Shown one piece after another: positions 18,820 to 28,241 of a stretch of DNA of 64,000 nt (positions are counted from its first letter, which is position 1; each line of letters starts with the position of its first letter). The stretch lies in assembly GCA_902612605.1 (NCBI GenBank), contig CACMDY010000004.1, positions 42,443-106,442 on the forward strand, in the 5' to 3' direction. The stretch is from an uncultured Pelagibacteraceae bacterium. GTDB taxonomy: Bacteria > Pseudomonadota > Alphaproteobacteria > Pelagibacterales > Pelagibacteraceae. Position numbers and translations under genes: made by a program. The notes beneath the pieces were generated by a model. The model saw nothing but the letters and a program-made list of their open reading frames with translations. It did no database searches and was not told where the DNA came from.

Positions 18820-19800
18820 TTATTTACTTAATTTTCTTAGTTTTTTTAAGATATCACTTAAATCGTTTGGGATATTTGACGAAAATTCTAATCTTTCCTC
18901 TGTCCTAGGATGGTTAAATCCCAACTGTTTTGCATGCAAAAATTGTCTATCTAGATTTAAAATTTTATTATTAAGATCTTCTTCAATATTTTTAAATTTC
19001 TTATATTTCTTTTTATATTTTTTATCTCCAAGAATATTATTACCTTTGTATGACATATGAACTCTAATTTGATGTGTTCTTCCAGTTTCTAATTTACATT
19101 GTATAAAACTAAAAGTTGGAACTTTATCATTCTCAAAAAGCTCTAAAGTTTCGTAATGTGTAATTGCTTTTTTACCTCTGCTAGATGACACTTCCATCAT
19201 TTGTCTGTTTTTTGAACTTCTAGTTATGAATGTTTTAATTGTTCCTTTTTGAGGTCTTAATTTTCCCCATATTAAAGTTTGATAAACTCTTGTTATAGTA
19301 TGTTCGGAAAACTGAATTGATAATTTTTCATGAGTTGGATTATTTTTTGCAATTACAATTAATCCAGATGTATCTTTATCAATTCTGTGAACTATACCAG
19401 GTCTAAGCCCATCTCCTATGTTAGATAAATTTTTACTATCATAATTCATTAGTGCGTTAACTATTGTATTATCATAATTACCAGCACCAGGATGCATCGA
19501 AATTCCAGAAGGTTTGTCAATTACGATTAAGTCTTCATCTTCATAAATTATATTTAACTTAAAATCATAAGGTTTTAAGCTTTTTTTCTTAGGTTCAATA
19601 ATTTCAAGTTCAATTTTGTCATTTAATTTAGCTTTAATTGAAGGGTCTTGGACAATTCTCTCATTAATTTTTAATTTTCTATCTAGGATTAAATTTTTTA
19701 CTCTGGTTCTGCTTAAACTTTTATGATGGTTGGCTAATATGATATCTACTCTTTTGTTATTACCGTCTTCTCCAACAATAAAATTGATGATATTTTTCAT
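18820..19800 (-). CDS. rluD: RluD-family 23S rRNA pseudouridine synthase
   Basis: Isomerises uridines in helix 69 of 23S rRNA in characterised homologues. An N-terminal S4 RNA-binding domain (~12–70, with SLSRTRVKNLILDRKLKIN) precedes the catalytic domain. The catalytic Asp lies in the GIVHRIDKDTSGLIV motif at about residue 140. FSEHTITRVYQTLIWG and CKLETGRTHQIRVHM complete the RluA/RluD signature. It lies 43 bases upstream of rpoH on the same strand; in alphaproteobacteria rluD–rpoH is a common pair. Exact target uridines cannot be told from sequence (RluC/RluD paralogues are similar). Confidence 0.93.
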   Translation of the reverse strand: MKNIINFIVGEDGNNKRVDIILANHHKSLSRTRVKNLILDRKLKINERIVQDPSIKAKLNDKIELEIIEPKKKSLKPYDFKLNIIYEDEDLIVIDKPSGISMHPGAGNYDNTIVNALMNYDSKNLSNIGDGLRPGIVHRIDKDTSGLIVIAKNNPTHEKLSIQFSEHTITRVYQTLIWGKLRPQKGTIKTFITRSSKNRQMMEVSSSRGKKAITHYETLELFENDKVPTFSFIQCKLETGRTHQIRVHMSYKGNNILGDKKYKKKYKKFKNIEEDLNNKILNLDRQFLHAKQLGFNHPRTEERLEFSSNIPNDLSDILKKLRKLSK

Positions 19801-19823
19801 AAATTACTATATTAAATTAGTAT

Positions 19824-19900
19824 GCGTTCGTAGCTCAACTGGATAGAGCGCCAGATTTCGGCTCTGGAGGTTCAGGGTTCGACTCCTTGCGGGCGCACCA
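19824..19900 (+). tRNA. tRNA-Arg (anticodon UCG)
   Basis: A full 77-base cloverleaf. The acceptor stem GCGTTCG pairs with CGGGCGC with two G·U pairs. The D arm is GCTC/GAGC. The anticodon stem CCAGA/TCTGG encloses the loop TTTCGGC, putting TCG at 19858–19860. The T arm is CAGGG/CCTTG with TTCGACT in the loop. The discriminator base is A and CCA is encoded. It reads CGA, and by wobble other CGN codons. It faces the ABC permease gene, whose stop codon begins on the next base. Confidence 0.96.
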
Positions 19901-20692
19901 CTATTCACCCATATTAATAAGCGTACCTTTATTTTTTGCGACATTGAAAGAATAATAGAATAATGCAATCGATAATACAAAGTAAACTCCATTCCACATG
20001 AAAGCATAATAGATATTTTCAATATCTACAGTTTGATTAATCAAAATATTTCTTGCCTCTTCAAAAATATATACCAATGGCAATAAGTACGCTATTTTCT
20101 GAAACATTTCTGGTAATATTTCTATTGGATAATAAATGCATCCAAATGGAGCCAATAAAAACATTGTAGACCATGCTATATTTTCAAAAGAGGGCCCATA
20201 TCTCAATAGACCAGCTGACACAAGGATTCCAAGTGTTATTCCAAATAAATATAGGCTCAAAAATAAAAAGAATAAAAATATTCCTAAATCTAAAATAGAA
20301 ATACCGAATAATGGTGAAGTTAAAAGCACTGCTGGTATTAAACCTATAAGAGCTCTAATTAATGCTGTAACAACAAGTGAAGTTAATATTTCACCAATTT
20401 TCATTGGGGCAATAAATAAATTTGTAAAGTTTCTACTCCAAATTTCTTCAAGGAATAGCATATTAAATCCAATGCTTGTTCTGAAAAGAAAATCATAAAG
20501 GATTGCACATGTTAATATAACTCCTACCGCATTATTATAATATGTTGTATGTGTAGCAAAAAAATTTGAGATAAATCCCCACAAAGTAATTTGAATAGTT
20601 GGCCAATAAACAAGATCTAAAACTCTTGGGAAAGATCTAGTTATTAAATAAAAATGTCTTAGAAAAAGACCGTACATCCTAGTTAAGCTCAT
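19901..20692 (-). CDS. ABC-2 type transporter permease
   Basis: Membrane half of an ABC exporter, 263 residues with about six membrane helices (approximately 25–48, 55–76, 107–130, 140–165, 173–200 and 232–250). The sequence FRTSIGFNMLFLEEIWSRNFTNLFIAPMK resembles the NodJ/ABC2_membrane family, in which permease and ATPase are separate polypeptides. The upstream ATPase gene overlaps its start by 14 bases, so the two form a unit. The stop codon abuts the 3' CCA of the tRNA-Arg gene on the opposite strand. The substrate is unknown; polysaccharide, lipid or drug export are all possible for this family. Confidence 0.88.
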   Translation of the reverse strand: MSLTRMYGLFLRHFYLITRSFPRVLDLVYWPTIQITLWGFISNFFATHTTYYNNAVGVILTCAILYDFLFRTSIGFNMLFLEEIWSRNFTNLFIAPMKIGEILTSLVVTALIRALIGLIPAVLLTSPLFGISILDLGIFLFFLFLSLYLFGITLGILVSAGLLRYGPSFENIAWSTMFLLAPFGCIYYPIEILPEMFQKIAYLLPLVYIFEEARNILINQTVDIENIYYAFMWNGVYFVLSIALFYYSFNVAKNKGTLINMGE

Positions 20693-21416
20693 TTTTACTC
20701 CTAGATAATTTTAAAAAAACTTCCTCGAGGTTTTTTCTACCATGTTTATTGATTAATTCTTCAGGATTTCCTTTGTCAATTATAATTCCTTCTTTCATCA
20801 TTAGAATTGACTTACAAAGTCTAGTGACTTCATTCATATTATGAGAGGCAAGAAGTATAGATATTTTTTTTTCTTTTTTATAATCTTCCAAAAAAGATCT
20901 AACAAAATCACCTACTTCTGGATCTAATGATGCGGTTGGTTCATCTAATAGCAATACTTTTGGTTCATTGATTAATGCTTTTGCCAAACTAACTCTATTT
21001 TTTTGTCCAGATGATAATTCACCTGTAATGCCATTAAGTAATCCTCCCAATCTTAATTTTTCTGATAAAAATTCAATTCTCTCATTAATATTATTTATTT
21101 TATATAATTTTCCATAAACGGTTAGATTTTGTTTAACCGTAAGTTTTTTTGGTAATTCAATATATGGAGATATGAAGTTTATTTGTTCCAAGATTTCAAT
21201 TCTATTTCCCTCCAATTTTTGACCATTTATCAAAATTTCTCCACTAGTTGGTTTTAAAAGTCCCAACAACATACCAATGGTGGTTGTTTTGCCTGAGCCA
21301 TTTGGACCTAATAGACCTAAAATTTCGTCTTCTTTTATGTTAAAGGTTATACCTTTTACTGCCTCGTTCTTTCCATAATTTTTTTTAATATTTTTTACTT
21401 CGACTAATTTTTTCAT
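20679..21416 (-). CDS. ABC transporter ATP-binding protein
   Basis: ATPase half of the exporter. Walker A is GLLGPNGSGKTTT (residues ~34–46), the Q-loop lies in EQINFISPYIELP, the ABC signature is ELSSGQKNRVSLAKAL and Walker B is VLLLDEPTASLDPE, with the switch His in LLASHNMNEV. The 245 residues are a minimal single NBD. It overlaps the permease gene downstream by 14 bases and the Sua5-type gene upstream by 4 bases, so the three genes are probably one transcript. Confidence 0.93.
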   Translation of the reverse strand: MKKLVEVKNIKKNYGKNEAVKGITFNIKEDEILGLLGPNGSGKTTTIGMLLGLLKPTSGEILINGQKLEGNRIEILEQINFISPYIELPKKLTVKQNLTVYGKLYKINNINERIEFLSEKLRLGGLLNGITGELSSGQKNRVSLAKALINEPKVLLLDEPTASLDPEVGDFVRSFLEDYKKEKKISILLASHNMNEVTRLCKSILMMKEGIIIDKGNPEELINKHGRKNLEEVFLKLSRSKNELN

Positions 21417-22348
21417 TTTTTTGATGCTCTAAGAAGTCTATCGTTAATCACTAATCCAAAGTTTCGGTTTGGTATTCTTTGCACAGCTATTTTTTTGTAA
21501 CCTAGCTTCTTAATTTTTCTTAATGTTTTATACAAATTTTTACCACTCTCCATTAGATTATTTGTCTTACTTAAATAAAAATAATTCTTATTATTTTCTT
21601 TTTTCTTCTTGATTAGGATAAAAGCCTCATGTTTTTTAATTTTTATTGCGTTTAATCTAATGGGTATACCTGGTGAATAATGAACCCTCCCTCTTCCTGG
21701 AGAATTTATATTGTTTTTACCATGCAATTTAGTTTTTAAATTTATTTTTAATTTTTTTTTTAATATAGAAATATCTAAACCACCCAATCTTAAAATTTGG
21801 GGTTTTTTTACTAAACTTATTATTGTAGACTCAACACCAACTTTTGATCTTCCACCTTCTAGAATAAATTTAATTTTTTCTCCAAATTCATCATATACAT
21901 CATCTTTTGTCACTGGACTTATCCCTTCAGAAATATTTGCGCTTGGTGCTGCTAAAGGATATTTTAAAGATTTTAATAATATTCTAGCGGTTCGGTGACT
22001 TGGAAATCTTACACCTAATGTTTTTTTGTTATTAGTAACATTTTTTGAAATTTTGCTTTCATTTTTTAGTTTTAATATAAAGGTTATTGGTCCAGGGCAA
22101 AATGAATTATAAAGTTTATAAAACAAAGTATTTGTCTCACAATCTTTTTCCAAATCTTTAATATTATAATAATGAACTATCAAGGGGTTATCAGAAGGTC
22201 TTCCTTTTAATTTAAATATTTTTTTAGTGCCTTTATCAGAATAGGCATTAGCAGCTAATCCATAGACAGTTTCTGTAGGTATTCCAATACATTCGTTATT
22301 ATTTAAATATTTTACTGCTTTTTTAATATTTGAATCATTAATTTTCAT
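21413..22348 (-). CDS. tsaC: L-threonylcarbamoyladenylate synthase (Sua5 type)
   Basis: Makes threonylcarbamoyl-AMP from threonine, bicarbonate and ATP for the t6A37 modification of ANN-decoding tRNAs. The YrdC domain (1–~200) shows GIPTETVYGLAANAYS, KLKGRPSDNPLIVH, CPGPITFILK, VRFPSHRTARILLK and APSANISEGISPV, the complete set. The protein continues to 311 residues with a Sua5 C-terminal domain (~225–311) after the linker SPGRGRVHYSPGIP, so it is the long Sua5 form rather than short TsaC. It is divergent from xseB with a 20-base gap. Confidence 0.95.
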   Translation of the reverse strand: MKINDSNIKKAVKYLNNNECIGIPTETVYGLAANAYSDKGTKKIFKLKGRPSDNPLIVHYYNIKDLEKDCETNTLFYKLYNSFCPGPITFILKLKNESKISKNVTNNKKTLGVRFPSHRTARILLKSLKYPLAAPSANISEGISPVTKDDVYDEFGEKIKFILEGGRSKVGVESTIISLVKKPQILRLGGLDISILKKKLKINLKTKLHGKNNINSPGRGRVHYSPGIPIRLNAIKIKKHEAFILIKKKKENNKNYFYLSKTNNLMESGKNLYKTLRKIKKLGYKKIAVQRIPNRNFGLVINDRLLRASKK

Positions 22349-22368
22349 ATAATATTACAAATTATTAT

Positions 22369-22608
22369 ATGAATGAAAAAATTTTGCCAGATGATATTGA
22401 ATTAAAATCTTTGAGTGAACTCACAGATATAGCAGATCGTTTAATTCAAAAATTAGAAAATAAAAAAAATTTGGAAGAATCCATTGAAGATTATCAATAT
22501 TTAATAAAGTTAAACAATATAATAGAAAAAAAATTTCAAAAGGACTCCAAAAATATATCTGAAAGTACCAAGCTAAAAATAGAAAAATTAACCTCAAAAA
22601 AAAAATGA
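22369..22608 (+). CDS. xseB: exodeoxyribonuclease VII small subunit XseB
   Basis: Small helical subunit of exonuclease VII, which degrades single-stranded DNA with XseA. At 79 residues it has the family length, and the two-helix pattern is visible: LSELTDIADRLIQKLENKK then LEESIEDYQYLIKLNNIIEKK. It overlaps ispA by 4 bases (ATGA) inside a long poly-A tract. The position directly before a polyprenyl synthase and dxs is the usual proteobacterial arrangement and supports the call, since the protein alone is too short for certainty. Confidence 0.85.
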   Translation: MNEKILPDDIELKSLSELTDIADRLIQKLENKKNLEESIEDYQYLIKLNNIIEKKFQKDSKNISESTKLKIEKLTSKKK

Positions 22609-23474
22609 AAAAAAAATTAGTTAAAACTGTTAATGAAGTAAATAAATTTTTAAAAAATTACTTAGCAAAACAAAAAAAAACAGATCTAATTATACCTATT
22701 AAGTATGGTTTATTTCCTGGAGGAAAAAAAATAAGATCTAAGCTTATTTTTGATGTTGGAAAAATTTTTAATGTCGAAAAAAAATATCTTTTATATTTAA
22801 GTTCAGCTGTTGAATGTATACACGCTTATTCACTAATACATGACGATTTACCGTGTATGGATGATGATGATATTAGAAGAGGTAAACTAACTACACATAA
22901 AAAATTTGGAGAATCAACAGCTGTTTTAGCTGGAAACTCCCTTTTGACATTAGCTTTTGAAATTTTATCTGATCCAAAGTTCAATATAAATAACAATAAA
23001 AAAATATCCCTAATAAATCTAATATCTCAATCATCAGGTCACCAAGGAATAGCCGGAGGTCAATTCTTGGATTTAAATTATGAAAGAAAAAAAGTTTCTA
23101 AACAAAAAATTATAGATATGGAGATTAAAAAGACTGGAAAATTATTTTCATTCAGCTGTTTGTCTCCAGTTATTTTGACAAATAAAAAAGATAAAATAAA
23201 AAAATTCTCAATTATTGGTGAAAAAATTGGTTTACTTTTTCAAATTGCAGATGATTTAATTGATTATAGCAGTACATCAAAAACTGCAGGAAAAAAAACA
23301 AATAAAGATTCAAAAAGGGGAAAAGCAACATTAATAAGTTTACTAGGATATAAAAATGCTATTAAATATGCGTCAAAACTAAAAAAAGAAATATTTAATA
23401 GTTTAGTTAGCTATGGAAATAATGCTAGTGATTTAAAAGAGACAATTGAATTTATATTAAGTAGAAATAAATAA
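22605..23474 (+). CDS. ispA: short-chain polyprenyl diphosphate synthase (farnesyl-PP synthase)
   Basis: Condenses isopentenyl diphosphate with allylic diphosphates to give farnesyl (or geranylgeranyl) diphosphate. The first aspartate-rich motif DDLPCMDDDD (DDxxxxD type, with a two-residue insert typical of bacterial type II FPP synthases) and the second, FQIADDLIDY, are both present, with GGKKIRSKL at the N-terminus and GHQGIAGGQFLDL. At 289 residues it has the normal IspA length. It sits in xseB–ispA–dxs, the standard operon, and dxs starts on the base after its stop. Confidence 0.94.
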   Translation: MKKKLVKTVNEVNKFLKNYLAKQKKTDLIIPIKYGLFPGGKKIRSKLIFDVGKIFNVEKKYLLYLSSAVECIHAYSLIHDDLPCMDDDDIRRGKLTTHKKFGESTAVLAGNSLLTLAFEILSDPKFNINNNKKISLINLISQSSGHQGIAGGQFLDLNYERKKVSKQKIIDMEIKKTGKLFSFSCLSPVILTNKKDKIKKFSIIGEKIGLLFQIADDLIDYSSTSKTAGKKTNKDSKRGKATLISLLGYKNAIKYASKLKKEIFNSLVSYGNNASDLKETIEFILSRNK

Positions 23475-25385
23475 ATGCAGAATTATAAATATTTAAATAA
23501 TATTAATTTTCCTTCAGATATAAAAAAACTCAATAATGAAGAATTAAAAGTTCTATCAGAAGAAGTAAGAAGCGAAATGATTGATGCTGTTTCAAAAACA
23601 GGTGGTCATCTAGGTGCGGGCTTAGGTGTTGTAGAATTAACAGTAGCACTTCATCATGTTTTTGATACACCTAAGGACAAATTGATATGGGATGTTGGTC
23701 ATCAATCATACCCTCATAAAATTTTAACAGGAAGAAAAGATAAAATACGAACTTTACGACAAGGAAGTGGATTATCTGGTTTTACAAAGCGATCGGAAAG
23801 TGAATTTGACCCTTTTGGTGCAGCTCATAGTTCCACTTCTATTTCTGCTGGATTTGGTATTGCAACAGCAAATAAATTATCAAATAAATCAGATCAGGTT
23901 ATAGCAGTTATTGGTGACGGTGCCATGAGCGCAGGAATGGCATATGAAGCTATGAATAATGCTGGAGACTCAAACACAAAAATGATCGTAATTTTGAATG
24001 ACAATGATATGTCAATTGCAAAACCAGTAGGCGCAATGAAATCTTATCTTGCTAAAATTTTTTCAGGTAAGATTTATTTTAGTTTCAGAGAAACAGTTAA
24101 AATGATTATTTCATCATTTTCAAAAAGATTTAGCAAAAAGGCTGGACAGGCTGAAGATTTTTTGAGATCGGCTGTCACAGGTGGTACATTATTTAATTCA
24201 TTAGGTTTTTATTATGTTGGTCCAATTGATGGTCATGATTTAGATGTTTTATTGCCAATTTTAAAAAATGCAAAAGAAAGTAATCATAATGGTCCAATAC
24301 TAATTCATATAAAAACTCAAAAAGGTAAAGGATATAGTTTTGCTGAAAAATCTGATGATAAGTATCACGGAGTTACAAAATTTGACGTTCAAACTGGAGT
24401 TCAACAAAAATCAACAACTAAGGCTCCTGCCTTTACAAAGGTATTTGCAAATACATTAATAGAGCATGCAAAGAAAGACAGTAAAATTGTAGGTATAACT
24501 GCAGCTATGCCGTCTGGGACAGGAATGGACGCATTTAGTAAAGTTTTTCCGGATAGAACTTTTGATGTTGGAATTGCTGAACAACATGCTGTTACTTTTG
24601 CTGCAGGTTTAGCAACAGAGGGTTATAAGCCTTATGCAGCAATTTATTCAACATTTTTACAAAGAGCTTATGATCAGGTAGTTCATGACGTTGCAATTCA
24701 AAGTTTACCCGTAAGATTTGCAATTGATAGAGCTGGTTTAGTTGGCGCCGATGGAGCCACTCATGCAGGTGCTTTTGATATTACATATTTATCAACTTTA
24801 CCTAATTTTATTGTTATGGCAGCAAGTGATGAAGCAGAATTGGTAAGAATGGTCAATACGTCAGTAGATATTAATAATCAACCATGTGCATTTAGATATC
24901 CAAGAGGAAATGGAGCAGGTTTAGAATTACCTGATATCAACGAAAAAATAGATATTGGAAAAGGTAGAGTTATAAGAGAAGGTAAGAAAGTTGCCTTAGT
25001 AAGTTTTGGTAACAGATTAGAAGAATGTTTATTGGCTGAAGAAAGTTTAAAAAAAATGGGAATTAATCCAACAATTATAGATGCTAGATTTGCAAAACCT
25101 CTGGATGAAAATCTTATGTGGCAAGTTGCAACAAATCATGAAGTGCTAATTACGTTGGAAGAAGGCTCTATTGGAGGTTTTGGAGCTCATGTAAATCATT
25201 TCTTAAATGAAAAGAATTTATTAGATAATAATATAAAATTTAGATCAATGATTTTGCCTGATAAATTTTTAGACCAAGATAAACCAGAAGAAATGTATAA
25301 AGAGGCTGGTCTAGATGCTAAATCTATTGAAGTGAAGGTTTTAGAAACTCTAAATTCTAAAGTTTTAATTAAAAAAACTAATTAA
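23475..25385 (+). CDS. dxs: 1-deoxy-D-xylulose-5-phosphate synthase
   Basis: Thiamine-diphosphate enzyme joining pyruvate and glyceraldehyde-3-phosphate, the entry step of the MEP isoprenoid pathway and a source of DXP for thiamine and PLP. TPP motifs include [34 protein letters not shown], the [18 protein letters not shown]…NDNDMSIA signature, and the transketolase C-half with [17 protein letters not shown] and [15 protein letters not shown]. The 636 residues are full length. The 3' end overlaps the convergent aroC stop by the four bases TTAA. Confidence 0.98.
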   Translation: MQNYKYLNNINFPSDIKKLNNEELKVLSEEVRSEMIDAVSKTGGHLGAGLGVVELTVALHHVFDTPKDKLIWDVGHQSYPHKILTGRKDKIRTLRQGSGLSGFTKRSESEFDPFGAAHSSTSISAGFGIATANKLSNKSDQVIAVIGDGAMSAGMAYEAMNNAGDSNTKMIVILNDNDMSIAKPVGAMKSYLAKIFSGKIYFSFRETVKMIISSFSKRFSKKAGQAEDFLRSAVTGGTLFNSLGFYYVGPIDGHDLDVLLPILKNAKESNHNGPILIHIKTQKGKGYSFAEKSDDKYHGVTKFDVQTGVQQKSTTKAPAFTKVFANTLIEHAKKDSKIVGITAAMPSGTGMDAFSKVFPDRTFDVGIAEQHAVTFAAGLATEGYKPYAAIYSTFLQRAYDQVVHDVAIQSLPVRFAIDRAGLVGADGATHAGAFDITYLSTLPNFIVMAASDEAELVRMVNTSVDINNQPCAFRYPRGNGAGLELPDINEKIDIGKGRVIREGKKVALVSFGNRLEECLLAEESLKKMGINPTIIDARFAKPLDENLMWQVATNHEVLITLEEGSIGGFGAHVNHFLNEKNLLDNNIKFRSMILPDKFLDQDKPEEMYKEAGLDAKSIEVKVLETLNSKVLIKKTN

Positions 25386-26467
25386 TTGCCACATTGAGCT
25401 TTATTCATTAAGTAGTGATCAAGGATTACGCAATGCATCATTGCTTCACCTATAGGTACCGCCCTAATACCTACGCAAGGATCATGTCTACCTGTGACTG
25501 AAATTGAAGTATTTTTTCCAAATTTATTAATTGTTTTTCTTTGAGAAAGAATTGATGAAGTCGGTTTTACCGCAAATGAAACTATTATTTCTTGTCCACT
25601 AGAAATTCCTCCCAAAATTCCTCCAGCATTATTTGATTTAAATTTTGTTTTCTGTCCTTTTTGAGACATTTCATCAGAATTTTGTTCACCAGAGAGTTGA
25701 GCAGAGTTCATTCCTGATCCTATGTTTACTCCTTTTACAGCATTAATACTCATCATAGCTGATGCTAAATCCATATCTAATTTAGAATAAATTGGAGCTC
25801 CCAATCCGACAGGCACACCTCTTGCTCTTACTTCAATAATAGCCCCACATGATGAGCCAGCTTTTCTTATCCCAAGTAAATATTTTTCCCATAATTTTAA
25901 AACTGTTTTATCAGGACAAAATAAAGGGTTTTTTGTGATGAAACTGTCATTCCATTTTTCTGTGTCACATCCTAGTATTCCTAATTGTGTTACGGCTCCA
26001 ATTACACTATACTTTTTCCCAATAATATTTTGCAAAACTTGTTTTGCTATTGCCCCTGCTGCCACTCTTGAAGCAGTCTCTCTCGCTGATTGTCTGCCTC
26101 CACCTCTATAATCTCTAATTCCATACTTTTTAAAATATGTATAATCAGCATGACCAGGTCTAAATTTATCTTTAATATTTTTATAATCCCTAGAACGCAT
26201 ATCTTTATTGAAGATAATCATTGAGATAGGTGTACCAGTTGTTTTGCCCTCAAATGTTCCTGATAAAATTTCTACTTTATCATCCTCTTTTCTTTGGGTT
26301 GTGAATTTTGACTGACCAGGCTTTCTTTTATTTAATTCTAACTGAATGTCTCTGATATTAAGCTTAATATTCGGAGGACAACCATCAACAACACATCCTA
26401 TTGCTGGACCGTGAGACTCACCCCAAGTAGTAAATCGAAAAAATTTTCCAAATGTATTAAAAGACAT
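25382..26467 (-). CDS. aroC: chorismate synthase AroC
   Basis: FMN-dependent conversion of EPSP to chorismate, the last common step to aromatic amino acids, folate and ubiquinone precursors. The N-terminal signature [20 protein letters not shown] is followed by [34 protein letters not shown] and [13 protein letters not shown]; the C-terminal [17 protein letters not shown] is also present. The length of 361 residues is typical. It is convergent with dxs (4-base overlap) and divergent from pdxH with a 32-base gap that must hold both start regions. Confidence 0.98.
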   Translation of the reverse strand: MSFNTFGKFFRFTTWGESHGPAIGCVVDGCPPNIKLNIRDIQLELNKRKPGQSKFTTQRKEDDKVEILSGTFEGKTTGTPISMIIFNKDMRSRDYKNIKDKFRPGHADYTYFKKYGIRDYRGGGRQSARETASRVAAGAIAKQVLQNIIGKKYSVIGAVTQLGILGCDTEKWNDSFITKNPLFCPDKTVLKLWEKYLLGIRKAGSSCGAIIEVRARGVPVGLGAPIYSKLDMDLASAMMSINAVKGVNIGSGMNSAQLSGEQNSDEMSQKGQKTKFKSNNAGGILGGISSGQEIIVSFAVKPTSSILSQRKTINKFGKNTSISVTGRHDPCVGIRAVPIGEAMMHCVILDHYLMNKAQCGN

Positions 26468-26499
26468 TATATTATTATATAAATTATTTTGGTTAAATT

Positions 26500-27123
26500 A
26501 TGAACGAAAAAAATTCTTTAGGTTTAGATAAATGCTTTCTAGATCTCGATAATCCAATACTATTATTCACTGAATGGTACAATGAGGCAAAGAAAACAGA
26601 AATAAATGATCCAAATGCATTAGCTCTAGGCACTATTAATGAAAAAGGTTATCCGAATGTAAGAATGGTATTGCTCAAAGATTATGGAGAGGATGGATTT
26701 GTTTTTTACACTAACTTCAATAGTAATAAGGGAAACTCTATAAAGCAGAATCCAAACATTTCGATGTGCTTTCATTGGAAAAGTTTACTTAGACAAATTC
26801 GAATAGTTGGTACTGCTGAAAAAGTTTCTGATGAAGAAGCTGATAATTATTATAAATCCAGAAGTTACGGAAGTAGAATTGGTGCATGGGCATCAAATCA
26901 GAGTTCAATTTTAAAAGATAGAGAAGAGCTAAACCAATCTATAAAAAAATTTAAAGATCTCTATAAAGATGAAAATAATGTTCCAAGACCTGATCATTGG
27001 TCAGGATGGAGGTTAAAACACCACGAAATTGAATTTTGGTTAGATGGTGAAAATAGAATTCACGAAAGATTAAAATATATTAAAGAAAATAATGATTGGA
27101 AAAAAATTCTCTTATCACCTTAA
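26500..27123 (+). CDS. pdxH: pyridoxamine 5'-phosphate oxidase PdxH
   Basis: FMN enzyme that oxidises PNP or PMP to pyridoxal 5'-phosphate. Diagnostic stretches are DPNALALGTINEKGYPNVRMVLLK, FVFYTNFNSNKG, HWKSLLRQIRIVGTAE, YYKSRSYGSRIGAWASNQS, PDHWSGWRL and the C-terminal FWLDGENRIHERL. Its 207 residues match the family. The end overlaps the convergent ispB stop by TTAA, the same arrangement as dxs/aroC. It is monocistronic in this layout. Confidence 0.97.
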   Translation: MNEKNSLGLDKCFLDLDNPILLFTEWYNEAKKTEINDPNALALGTINEKGYPNVRMVLLKDYGEDGFVFYTNFNSNKGNSIKQNPNISMCFHWKSLLRQIRIVGTAEKVSDEEADNYYKSRSYGSRIGAWASNQSSILKDREELNQSIKKFKDLYKDENNVPRPDHWSGWRLKHHEIEFWLDGENRIHERLKYIKENNDWKKILLSP

Positions 27124-28133
27124 AATTTTCTATTAATACTAAATGAAGTTAAATTTTTGAGTATAGTTTTTTCTTCACAATCTTGAAATATACTTAATGA
27201 ATTTGATGCTAAACTTATATAGTGCTCCGCTTTTTTGTAACACTCATTAATTATATTATATTTTTTTATTAATGTAAGCACATAGTCAAATTGTTCTTTA
27301 GATCTGATATTTTGTTCAAATATTTTTTTTAAAACTAATTTTTCATCTGAAGATAATTTTTGATGTAATAGAATAATCGGGAGAGTAACCTTGCCCTCAA
27401 AGAAATCTTTCCCTATCTCTTTACCAAACATTTTTAATTCTGAGTTATAGTCAAGGGTGTCATCTGCAATCTGAAATGTTAATCCAAGGTTCTTTCCATA
27501 GAATTCTAGTGCATCTTTAAATTTATTGTCTTTATCAGTAATTATCGATCCAACTTTTGAAGATGCAGAAAATAAAGCTGCAGTTTTAGAAGAAATTATA
27601 TTCAAATATGTATCTTCTAACATTTCAGAGTCACCTTTATGTTGTAATTGCAAAACTTCTCCTTGAGCAATAGTTGATGATGTAGAAGATAAAAGTTTTA
27701 ATACTTCAATACTTCCATCCTCAACCATCATTTCAAAACATCTACTTAATAAATAGTCCCCAACAAGAATTGATGACTGATTTCCCCAAATTTTATTTGT
27801 AGTTTTTTTGCCTCTTCTTAAATCTGCGCTGTCAATTACATCATCATGCATAAGAGTTGCAGCGTGTATAAGTTCAACACATGCAGCCAGGTTCACATCT
27901 CTGCTACCTTTTGTATATCCACACAATTTAGCGCACTCCAAAGTAAGCAATGCTCTTAATCTTTTACCTCCACTAGTCATGTGGTAAGCTGTCATTTCTT
28001 TAACAAGCTCAACTTTACTATCTAATTTATAAGAAATTTTGTCTTCAACTAAACTTAGTTTTTCATCAACAGAATTTACTAAATCTGTATACGCATTAGT
28101 TATTTGCTTTTTTAATTGAACTACTGAACCCAT
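27120..28133 (-). CDS. ispB: long-chain polyprenyl diphosphate synthase (IspB type)
   Basis: Second trans-prenyltransferase of the window, probably making the octaprenyl or decaprenyl chain of ubiquinone. GGKRLRALLTLECAKL, the first Asp-rich motif DDVIDSADLRRGK (DDxxD without the two-residue insert, as in long-chain enzymes) and the second, FQIADDTLDY, are present, along with KVTLPIILLHQ. The length of 337 residues fits IspB rather than IspA. Product chain length cannot be fixed from sequence alone. It is divergent from the S49 peptidase gene across a 108-base gap. Confidence 0.93.
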   Translation of the reverse strand: MGSVVQLKKQITNAYTDLVNSVDEKLSLVEDKISYKLDSKVELVKEMTAYHMTSGGKRLRALLTLECAKLCGYTKGSRDVNLAACVELIHAATLMHDDVIDSADLRRGKKTTNKIWGNQSSILVGDYLLSRCFEMMVEDGSIEVLKLLSSTSSTIAQGEVLQLQHKGDSEMLEDTYLNIISSKTAALFSASSKVGSIITDKDNKFKDALEFYGKNLGLTFQIADDTLDYNSELKMFGKEIGKDFFEGKVTLPIILLHQKLSSDEKLVLKKIFEQNIRSKEQFDYVLTLIKKYNIINECYKKAEHYISLASNSLSIFQDCEEKTILKNLTSFSINRKF

Positions 28134-28175
28134 AAATTCAAAATATTACATTAAGTTTATTAATATACTTATCAA

Positions 28176-28203
28176 TTGACGCACCTAATTCTTCAACTAT
28201 AAG
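28176..28203 (+). promoter_or_regulatory. candidate sigma-70 promoter for the S49 peptidase–glyQS run
   Basis: A TTGACG box at 28176–28181 and TATAAG at 28198–28203 are separated by 16 bases, in the 108-base gap between divergent ispB and the peptidase gene. The predicted start near 28210 leaves a leader of about 32 bases. Match to consensus is good, but expression was not measured. Confidence 0.45.
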
Positions 28204-28241
28204 TAGCTTTATAATTAAGTAAAATTTTTATAATCATTTGT

